This document shows, piece after piece, positions 40,801 to 45,693 of a stretch of DNA of 64,000 nucleotides. Origin of the DNA: Taibaiella lutea. Its GTDB lineage: Bacteria; Bacteroidota; Bacteroidia; Chitinophagales; Chitinophagaceae. Below the pieces are notes generated by a model that saw only the letters and a program-made list of their open reading frames with translations, searched no databases and was not told where the DNA came from. The position numbers and the translations under genes are program-made. How positions within the stretch are numbered: position 1 is the first letter of the stretch; each line of letters starts with the position of its first letter. The stretch is from assembly GCF_008629695.1 (NCBI RefSeq), contig NZ_VWSH01000004.1, positions 124,001 through 188,000 on the forward strand. The letters run 5' to 3'.

Positions 40801-42861
40801 GATCAGGCGCGCACGCTTATGGAAAGAAATAATGATGGCCAAATGCTTTTGGGTGCGGCATACCATGCCGATCCTGCGCAGTTCATGGTAAACTTTATGG
40901 ATGTATCAGGAAACCACGCTATCCTTACAGAAAGCCTTGCAGCAATACCTAATCTCACACTTGACCTGTTCACCGATTATATGTACAGAATACAGGATCA
41001 TTACTGCCTGCATACTTTTATTATAGATTCCATTGTACACACCGCCTATGTCAATGCATTGCAGTCGCGCAGGTTTTCCTTGTCTTCCCATCATCTGTAT
41101 GGCAGCAGCAGGCTGGGAACCAAAGATTATTTGCCGGGTGAATTCTACAGGATGTATGCTTATGCCGATACTACTATAGCGGCGGATACACTTACACTGT
41201 CATCGCTCAGGCCATGGTATAGCCTGGAGTTCAATGATCTTATTGCCGGACTTCAATTGGAACCATATAATGCTACTGACTTCAGCACGTATTTTGCAAG
41301 CCATCGGATAGGTGAAAAACAATATGAATTGACCAACCATCTGGGCAATGTGCAAGGCACGGTTAGTGATCTGCCGTTCCCTTACGGTGAATATAATATA
41401 GAAGGTTACCATCCGGCCATGCCTGCTACTTATGATTACTATCCTTTCGGTATGCTGATGCCGGGACGTTTCACAAGCGATACTACGTCCAAGTGTACAA
41501 CTATCACTCAAACAAAATGGATAACCAAATTGGTTGATTCCTGTTACGATGTTTACAATTGGGTATGGCCTTTTTTCACAAAATTCGATAAAGCCACAGC
41601 GGGTGTTCTTGCAGGGACAGTTGTGATCGGCTGCGATCGCGTAAATGAATGGGTGAGTTTCCGTTTCCCTTCTACTCCCAATACAGAGCAAATTTTGGAG
41701 CTTGATGTCAATACGTTAACTTCGGGTAGTGGTACACTGGAAGTTGCGGAGGACATTGGTGGCAACTGGAACGTACTTGCAACTGCAAACATTAATAAAG
41801 CCGGTCTTTTTCACTTAAACTACACACCAACCATGTCTGATGTCAGGGTAAGGTTCTTAGGTCCGATAGTAATGAAGGTAAATCATATTTGCATCAAGAA
41901 AAAAGTACAGGTACAGGAAAGCTATCTTGTTGATATTTGCAATAGCTATAAAGACAAATATCGCTTTGGGTTCAACGGACAGGAGAAGGTAAATGAATGG
42001 GCAGGGATTGGGAATTTCATGGAGTTTAAAGAGAGGGGACAAGATACAAGAATTGGAAGATTCTTAAGTGTTGACCCGCTTGCAAAAAAATATCCATGGA
42101 ATGGTTCATACAACTTTGCAGAAGACAGAGTAATTGATGGGAAGGATTTAGAAGGTCTTGAATATCGATATTCTGCAGATGGCACTTATTTGGGGCAAGG
42201 AAGTGATAGAAGCAGCCAATTAGTTATGCTGGTAACCTCTAAGCAAGTAAAGGGAAAAACTGTAACAGAAGAACATGTATTGACATTTAATTATATGGCA
42301 GTCAATCATGAAGAATTCCAACAATATGCATCGACCATATACAACGAAACATACCAGGGACCAAACGCACCGAATGTTGATAAAAGCGGAAAGCTATTTG
42401 TTGCTGATGCAATAGTAAATAAAGGGGCAAATCTCGGCACGGAATATCCCGCACTAAGGAATAGGCCAGTTTTTTTACAAATGACACTTGATAAGGTTAT
42501 GATAAACGGAGATTCTCATGAAAAAAGAATGTCAGCGGAAAGGCAAAATCCATCTGCAAAAGCGTTAATACCTGGTACAAAACTGAAATTGAATCGAATA
42601 AGGACATTGCATTATGCTGAGTTCTATAATTCTTCGTTAGAAGAACGAAATCAAAATCCGGAAATGAAAGCAAGTAATGAGGCTGCCATTCAAGGGTTAC
42701 TCCGTACTGCAAATGATGAGGATGTAAAACGGACAGATGATTCGGCTAATGGCGAAGCTAATTGGACCGGCAACGGAACATCAAATGCTCCTAAAAAAGA
42801 TGCAACAACTACACCTACAACAACACCTCCTGCAACATCCCCAACAACAAAAACAAATTAA
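31888..42861 (+). CDS. Giant Rhs/YD-repeat protein with variable C-terminal tip (putative polymorphic toxin, 3657 aa)
   Basis: Signal peptide MKKAFKSSVIITVYLIAVSI...TFG. A beta-rich N-terminal part and Cys-rich segments are followed by YD repeats (YDYEGRPSISILPTP, YDRAGNLTLTVPPAG, YDAAGRVIFSQNDKQ, YDPTGNVTQDLVSGQ). The Bacteroidota Rhs core marks follow: YVRDAQGNILAIY (~2530), HHLYGSSRLG (~3066), YELTNHLGNVQGTVSD (~3144), YYPFGMLMPGR (~3190), YRFGFNGQEK (from 3358), RIGRFLSVDPLAKKYPW (~3390). After about residue 3425 a unique tail of roughly 230 residues replaces the core and ends in a Thr/Pro-rich stretch. This core-plus-variable-tail layout is that of polymorphic toxins. Two unusual insertions break the core (see findings). 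The coding tail is more AT-rich than the shell, a sign of tip exchange. The tail is not a family I can name with confidence. Confidence 0.9.
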   Translation: MKKAFKSSVIITVYLIAVSICFFPAGTFGQTFNFKQFDHNVMHTADSIKAHGLNDTIIVSHSAWDDMVSNSSSWASYIKFKSVHDIVRFSVNHRYPFKIFSPYTLRLTYKVYGFSNPATPNTATSPVINDTLTISFNPDSLALYQDKQYKKYSNYHKIMIVLTGLYKIDGAGGTPTPVTLGPGSTFNLLNFNVEGAVLFEPYNTRVKNGSNFYTAYGASANLKIDKSTATHDYLPVVWKPNGMTIFDNLQLNLLPVKYELEWTYVDNYKVDPYNNTTPISTKSASNLSYSFVDNATKVWVDTNYYKIPLIYQKGYVIYRVRLVRPDSSEYKYPIYGPWTLASTGTVSGVASNNIYQIDTAHLSDSLNWQYTVSFAEQGKYKHVMSYYDGMLKNRQSITRFNSTPGKLIATEQIYDYEGRPSISILPTPVNSPSFRYQLKLALNKNTGNPYQPQDFDTVQLTSCPADILLPPLHDSSLADIYYSPNNPDKSGYQKFVPDAGGFPLVQTVYSPGYDERVEKQGGAGDTLQIGYKHNIKNDYVGTEQNDLNRYFGTNIGWTEYYRKTVARDPNGQLSLNITNYKGKTMMSSMVGLPDTTIHALVSNENLADSVQYTDDFLAGTTQQIIGNKRILDKNFFNEAAGNNTAKYVYKFKPFETFCIGKYLTVKAQYDYRIFDECGVIVAHSDSVLGYSGVVTSGSQVAFEQTPPLGFYMEKGTHSLHKELTINTDDVAFAVDTFMSLPTTENCLKDEPWFIKQSVLSKQFPCPENYVDLDCPSCGSKKYEMIQELYPNQDSAYIKRKYGVYHTINGVVIGNNNSDFTIYCGTGTNPNNWHQEFTAEDVLTGGGEGTPYPGGLTLGNWENLNQAGWGPTVFPAGPYIILNGTDTLNCKYRYQNACITTMPDTIIRFGNIYTNLQQLPVEDFINIFDDSIAEALLPLHPEYCKMLDCVDDPYAKKLRKIPNADIADQLGMMKLADIIANDPIHGKMMAYPALFPNPFDTMAYLQDGYLCLDTIAFNQAYCQTSIGNMLEQCQSEMFQSEIASGTLINDYVKEKYFEAIRNIYLSNRARYLYILMPGFPNGIDCSICDTVRMHLIPEPVFPNNDSIYYTLLDNITTAVNNTSTTVPVTGLSVVNQYLSMLDTIDMTGYQNASDSAVGTYIGTSNTLMNAVLDSMMAQFTNCLPAANLDNVRDYLENLYNTGQVINWQFTPEQVTDALVSNGINMDDLCNPYIVSYDKLMAPPDDYGSGGIKCGNVSMFDGITEFLNGLSLSALQNPGNDYFVPLTGGNPFATLISQQLGNVNTCIANVEFNSQQQLYTISYSRSGLTVKVSLKASQGGTFVDPFIPGSGETVSLQAYCMKEIYNAFPSGYIADYSFAVVAKHESSSSTHYYNMKAWNDKITINNLGENPISECVPCTEMKKLYLQFRDTCTAYNVKGVMHPYYKTMLKNFMNYRLKRAFTDEQYIDFVESCALADSMTIKDMIVFQLVFGDSTAAFTFVDALNNYDPVVNIIPLYVYRISGSNYKVGISLKDIPKNKLRLFYDYIHTYPCTSHALNVTFQDIDDESYLSTVFVPVGTTLSNSVVFPGAPNSLTFYNIGTYDAWNGTAFTPCYMYSIYTPNINDFAGNNRKMATLEQYVYNHTASVIFLHGIQHSINSEYYLPEKQGYLQYAYYNQSLPSITVLDKLQVVSLESGIPVLNGKVLSYGHPAQPSYIQNLYIGDPSTATDNTHYDKLQYILSRVMAHFGGGIFFTGPNTVNIPVGTGMLTAFRCRDTAFWYRYFDTGDTMYNVFIRTPEYIDTNYLPGYMVQDYGFNLGDDNSRSFHITLNNTSSPVPDLDLNGFTDFTVAKNKVLHNVLLDHAIGENSLLADTVDNCERDLLNTAVYEGKIKYKFYIDSIRERLYADFYDYIMNEGISENLFISYRNQRFNYTLYNYDRAGNLTLTVPPAGVFPVPSPNLSLVDDYRTNPSAGNIIPPDAKISEYKYNTLNQVVYQKTPDGGATDFYYDAAGRVIFSQNDKQKPSGKMTYTLYDKQGRIVETGQAKVACPYFTPIYPATVSTVGPPCSYYDPVNHKITCLPPIVTSLAHKSNEEIIAYVRSKDREEVVLTNYDTVSVNIAANLGYSPQENLRKRVATIKYFDFLGTTDSAAANYTYAMHFSYDIAGNVKTLTRDYPEWKNIGQRFKRVDYDYDVISGKVNLLSYNRGFADQFYQKYSYDDDNRITEVNTSNDGIIWQRDASYQYYQHGPLARISVGDLRVQGVDYAYTIQGWLKAINGDQLNPQMDMGEDAIGNSVHANDAVALTLDYFKGDYKPIGDTAVMHIAAMGKNMYNGNIPRATTSILPFPDLASTYTYDQLNRIVRADYANMSRATADLTTTADYYSSYAYDPDGNLKKLVRNGNNPSHQQMDSMRYYYGSYTNYSTNNNKLVNITDMADDNYSNDIRKYVNQYTNRYNYDPTGNVTQDLVSGQDDIVWNHYNKVTRDFNGTQNQTLGFQYDGAGNRYLKSVSQSSPGKDSSTAYSDYYVRDAQGNILAIYKNEANYAMTKQQWIEYITASAMVLCNPKIYIRDFINPFYSYNSYFRDHVLQVANTNDSWVHDQITDSAVSFYMSGDPTIFYNTVSGAYSANHMFGDMALYDQANNINVLGDNLNNWLSNNDEAHNKFLHDLCSNNLQLNPDFVQLLCSTAPDLLEGIMSDYSIDGYNPHNCDVNDSLLNKYIIEHGIEPVAFFSEINAAGKDFPTAFNSFLAGLYNSATLFHLDNDELTAYQLLCLKAPNAFRAAMNAFGIPKHDDCDADIREVDKWVGESSNNLAYFNNTLSTDRDNTDELNNFIGSLIYDNNAVTETDVLQNVFTHLCETMPELTEALMDHTELDYQEDVCVDNAKALKDYFTQNATNHALLTDVVNWLYDNRSNYDNKENYPMFIDSIASDTAILNDAYYTGSMGAVLMPVLIDATLNYTNWTDVVTFFDNWDQARTLMERNNDGQMLLGAAYHADPAQFMVNFMDVSGNHAILTESLAAIPNLTLDLFTDYMYRIQDHYCLHTFIIDSIVHTAYVNALQSRRFSLSSHHLYGSSRLGTKDYLPGEFYRMYAYADTTIAADTLTLSSLRPWYSLEFNDLIAGLQLEPYNATDFSTYFASHRIGEKQYELTNHLGNVQGTVSDLPFPYGEYNIEGYHPAMPATYDYYPFGMLMPGRFTSDTTSKCTTITQTKWITKLVDSCYDVYNWVWPFFTKFDKATAGVLAGTVVIGCDRVNEWVSFRFPSTPNTEQILELDVNTLTSGSGTLEVAEDIGGNWNVLATANINKAGLFHLNYTPTMSDVRVRFLGPIVMKVNHICIKKKVQVQESYLVDICNSYKDKYRFGFNGQEKVNEWAGIGNFMEFKERGQDTRIGRFLSVDPLAKKYPWNGSYNFAEDRVIDGKDLEGLEYRYSADGTYLGQGSDRSSQLVMLVTSKQVKGKTVTEEHVLTFNYMAVNHEEFQQYASTIYNETYQGPNAPNVDKSGKLFVADAIVNKGANLGTEYPALRNRPVFLQMTLDKVMINGDSHEKRMSAERQNPSAKALIPGTKLKLNRIRTLHYAEFYNSSLEERNQNPEMKASNEAAIQGLLRTANDEDVKRTDDSANGEANWTGNGTSNAPKKDATTTPTTTPPATSPTTKTN

Positions 42862-42868
42862 TTAAGCC

Positions 42869-43567
42869 GTGAATTTTAAGCAATTTCATTTTTATTTAAA
42901 GCTATTAAGCATTATCTGTCTCTTTTTCCAGATTGGATGCGCTCATCATGTTAATAATTGCGGTGTAAAACAACTAATAGGAAACAAAACTTCATTTAAT
43001 GTGGGTAATAATGACACTTTCTTTTTTGTAAAACCAATTTTGAAATATGACACTACATTTAAACATAGCACTGCACAAATTTCGATACAAGTAGTTTTCT
43101 ATGATTTTAAAGTGCAAATAATTGGAAGTTATAAATATGAAGAGAATATGTCCTTTCTTGACCCGGAATTGTATAAAAAAACGTTCGTTAAATTGAATGA
43201 TACGCTGCTAAAAGAAGATGTCAACAATGAAGTTATTTGGGATCGTTATTTCTCAACTTATGATTCTGTTGGTATACTCAAATTAGGAGGGCAATTGAAT
43301 TTCATATTTTTAGCACGCCCAATTTTTTGTAATGGACATTATTGTTCTGACATTAGCCTTACGGTTATTTCTATTGGGAACAAAGATCATTTAGTAAGTG
43401 GAATTAATACTCAATTCTGTAACGATACAAGTTTAATAGCATTAATAAAGAAAGAAAGCTTTTCTAAAAGGAAATTACTTATACCTGTAATGGAGGACGG
43501 CTGTTATGGAGAACATTCGACTGGTAAAATCTCATGGAATGAATTACCTTCATTTAAAATAAGATAA
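42869..43567 (+). CDS. Putative lipoprotein, candidate immunity protein for the Rhs tip
   Basis: 232 residues from a GTG start 7 bases after the Rhs stop. N-terminus MNFKQFHFYLKLLSIICLFF followed by QIGC (Cys24) looks like an export signal with an imperfect lipobox. The rest is a beta-rich soluble domain with several cysteines (CNGHYCSDISLTV, FCNDTSLI). The position directly behind a polymorphic-toxin tip, and AT-richness like the tip rather than the shell, are the usual signs of an immunity gene. If it is a lipoprotein, the toxin would act in the periplasm or on the cell wall (inference). No known family recognised. Confidence 0.7.
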   Translation: MNFKQFHFYLKLLSIICLFFQIGCAHHVNNCGVKQLIGNKTSFNVGNNDTFFFVKPILKYDTTFKHSTAQISIQVVFYDFKVQIIGSYKYEENMSFLDPELYKKTFVKLNDTLLKEDVNNEVIWDRYFSTYDSVGILKLGGQLNFIFLARPIFCNGHYCSDISLTVISIGNKDHLVSGINTQFCNDTSLIALIKKESFSKRKLLIPVMEDGCYGEHSTGKISWNELPSFKIR

Positions 43568-43657
43568 ACTTCTCTTTGAGTTTCTAATGTTCATTTGCTG
43601 CACTCATGTTATAAAGTAAGCCCCGCTATCTGTAGTGTTAGTTAGCCCAACACTGTT

Positions 43658-43680
43658 GTTCTGAGTTTGTAACTCAGAAC
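43658..43680. terminator. Hairpin downstream of the Rhs locus
   Basis: Perfect 10-bp stem GTTCTGAGTT / AACTCAGAAC with a TGT loop. No T run, so it may be a repeat element rather than a terminator. Confidence 0.5.
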
Positions 43681-43687
43681 TATAATA

Positions 43688-43723
43688 AAAGAGCTGCTAC
43701 TTTAAAAAAAGTAGCAGCTCTTT
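43688..43723 (+). terminator. Terminator hairpin after the Rhs locus
   Basis: Perfect 16-bp stem AAAGAGCTGCTACTTT / AAAGTAGCAGCTCTTT with a 4-nt A loop. The likely end of the 19.8-43.6 kb transcript. Confidence 0.8.
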
Positions 43724-43758
43724 CAATTCAATGCATTGCTTAATGCGAACATAAAAAA

Positions 43759-43783
43759 ACGACCGGAACATTGCTCCGGTCGT
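43759..43783 (-). terminator. Terminator facing leftward
   Basis: ACGACCGGA / TCCGGTCGT stem; on the minus strand it is followed by seven T residues. It would end a minus-strand transcript coming from the repeat region, although no intact gene is seen there. Confidence 0.75.
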
Positions 43784-44040
43784 ATAATTATTATTAACAT
43801 TACAAAAATTATTTGCACCCCCGCATCGCATTCTTACAAGGATTCTGCGCACTGAAAGTATTCCTTCTTGCTGCTATCCTGATGCTTCCACACTCAAGAC
43901 CAAATACGCCAAGTCCGCGAATCTCTTCGCAAATCCCGCTAAACTTAAAAGCAACCAATAAGTTACGGTAACATTTCCATCAAATCTCTCATCGCCCTTC
44001 TCAAACCACCCCATTCTCAATGCAATCCTCTATAGCAGCT
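43784..44040. other. Gene remnant or conserved non-coding stretch
   Basis: On the minus strand a frame without a start codon reads FSGICEEIRGLGVFGLECGS and stops at GCK near 43813. It looks like a decayed gene end in front of the leftward terminator. No assignment possible. Confidence 0.3.
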
Positions 44041-44054
44041 AATGATCAACCATT

Positions 44055-44515
44055 TACAATCTATCGAAGCGTTCTGTATTCCAATCAAAACCCTTTTACA
44101 CGAAATCGAACCACTTAAACATACAATCGATTTTAATATAACAAGAATCAAAGCACCCTTACACAAAATCGAACCACTTAAACATGTAATCGGTTTTAAT
44201 ATAATGCAAATCGAAGCACTCTTACACAAAATCGAATACCTCTGACACGAAATCGAACCACTCAAACATGTAATCGGTTTTAATATAATACAAATCGAAG
44301 CACTCTTACACAAAATCAAACACGGCTGACACAAAATCGAAGACCTCTGACACAAAATCGGAAACCATTAAAGTAAAATCGAACACTATTGACAGCGAAG
44401 CAATGACCATATGCACCAAATCAAAGAACACTGACAGAAAATAAGTGAAGCTGACACAAAATCAAACACCTCCGTCGCCGAAGCAAACACCATGTACACG
44501 AAATCAAACACCTCG
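44055..44515. repeat. Degenerate tandem repeat, 21-bp period, about 22 units
   Basis: Units of exactly 21 bases share the core ACAAAATCGAA followed by a variable part such as CCACTTAA, GCACTCTT or GACCTCTG. A three-unit (63-bp) super-repeat containing ATGTAATCGGTTTTAATAT is seen in the left half. In one plus-strand frame each unit gives a heptapeptide of the form xLHKIEx with Ile and Leu at heptad positions. The start is open from 44042 to 44245, then TGA codons recur at one fixed repeat position where other units have TTA. Best read as a decayed heptad-repeat coiled-coil gene or a minisatellite. Confidence 0.8.
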
Positions 44516-44580
44516 GAACGCCGGGAAATTTGCAGCAACTTTTTCTCAGTCCTTATAATAATTTGATTAAAACATACCTT

Positions 44581-44766
44581 TCAGATATAAATTACCATAA
44601 CGGGAGATGTCATAAAAAGAAAAATTAAAGCCAAAAAAGAGCTGGAGTAAACTATACTTTCAATTTCTGATTGCCTTAGCACACGAAAGTATCTGACAGT
44701 CATTGCTGCTGAACAGACTTTATCAATTGTAATATCAGAAAAAAAATCAGTTACCTTTTCTTTCAA
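44581..44766 (-). CDS. Possible small membrane protein (61 aa)
   Basis: A TTG-start frame overlapping the nuclease stop by 20 bases, KEKVTDFFSDITIDKVCSAA to a hydrophobic end (SSFLALIFLFMTSPVMVIYI). Overlap could mean translational coupling, but a TTG start and no family support leave it doubtful. Confidence 0.25.
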   Translation of the reverse strand: MKEKVTDFFSDITIDKVCSAAMTVRYFRVLRQSEIESIVYSSSFLALIFLFMTSPVMVIYI

Positions 44767-45586
44767 GGGGAATTGCTAAACTGTGGATAGCACCTTCCGA
44801 AATACCATCCTTAAATATTTCATTTAATAAGCCCGCCAACCTGATGCCGCCCTGGTCAATGCGTTTTTCAACTATAGGTATATGTGCTTTATAATAATCT
44901 TCAGTCAGCTTATTGTCTTTTGCTACCTCCGCATATAAAGTATCGCATATCTGATAGCTTTCAAATAGCCATTTCAGAATCTCATCACGCTGCCATCCGG
45001 CAATTTCTTTATTGCTCGCCCGATCATATTGCTTTACCATGTTTTCTAAATCAAAAGCCTGGTGATCGATAAGTTTACTATCCCACAAAGCATGGAGATT
45101 AGTACCTTTTCCATCGAACTGAACCTGGATCGTATTGCCTCCCTTATCTTCAGCACGGCTGACATGCATTGGTTGATGCGCGTCCCCTACAAAATGTACA
45201 AGAAATTTCAGGGCTTCTGCTTTTTGCTCCCTGGTAGTTGTTTTATCCAATAGCTTTTTCTTACATTGGAGAATGGCTGTATAAATATTATCCGTCTGCT
45301 GACTTGTCACAGCTTTTGAAAACTCATTATAGTCAAGGCCGGAAGGCACATTAATATAGTGCAATGGAGCAGCATACTTATATTCGGGCAACGGCCTTAT
45401 TTCATCTGCCCAGTTGGAAACATTTGCCAGCGTTTGCTTGCCAAGCAATACAGCTACTTCTTGTCTTGCTTTTGGAGATAAATGATTCTCTGCAATCTTT
45501 GCAACTGTTTGGTGACCCAGCGTACCCCAGGAACCAATGATAATACTTAAAAGAATAAGTATGGATGGTAATATTATCTTCTTCAT
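44747..45586 (-). CDS. S1/P1 family zinc-dependent nuclease, secreted
   Basis: 279 residues. The signal peptide is followed by the mature N-terminus WGTLGHQTVAKIAENHL, where the Trp and the His bind zinc in this family. Other trinuclear zinc ligands are visible in NWADEIRP, PLHYINVP, HFVGDAHQPMHVSRAEDKGGN and LHALWDSKLID. The enzyme cleaves single-stranded DNA and RNA at the phosphodiester 3' side and is exported to the periplasm or outside. All expected motifs are present, so it should be active. It is divergent from nothing close and stands alone apart from the doubtful overlapping small ORF. Confidence 0.95.
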   Translation of the reverse strand: MKKIILPSILILLSIIIGSWGTLGHQTVAKIAENHLSPKARQEVAVLLGKQTLANVSNWADEIRPLPEYKYAAPLHYINVPSGLDYNEFSKAVTSQQTDNIYTAILQCKKKLLDKTTTREQKAEALKFLVHFVGDAHQPMHVSRAEDKGGNTIQVQFDGKGTNLHALWDSKLIDHQAFDLENMVKQYDRASNKEIAGWQRDEILKWLFESYQICDTLYAEVAKDNKLTEDYYKAHIPIVEKRIDQGGIRLAGLLNEIFKDGISEGAIHSLAIPLERKGN

Positions 45587-45693
45587 ACCTTAAAGGTAAT
45601 TCCGCAATATTACCGGACTATTACCATTATTTTGGTAGAAGAGTCGACGCTGTGCAAAGCTTCCATTTAAATAACGATTCTTTTAGCAGAATG

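Noticed and set aside
42160-42861. Naming the Rhs tip as a specific nuclease or lysozyme
   Set aside because: No complete catalytic motif of a known toxin family is visible; only a weak resemblance was noted.
44017-44355. 112-codon minus-strand ORF with a Cys-rich heptad pattern
   Set aside because: It is the antisense reading of the 21-bp repeat array; openness is a by-product of a period divisible by three. No signal or family supports it.
44055-44515. Possible CRISPR array
   Set aside because: The repeat is a continuous 21-base tandem with no unique spacers.
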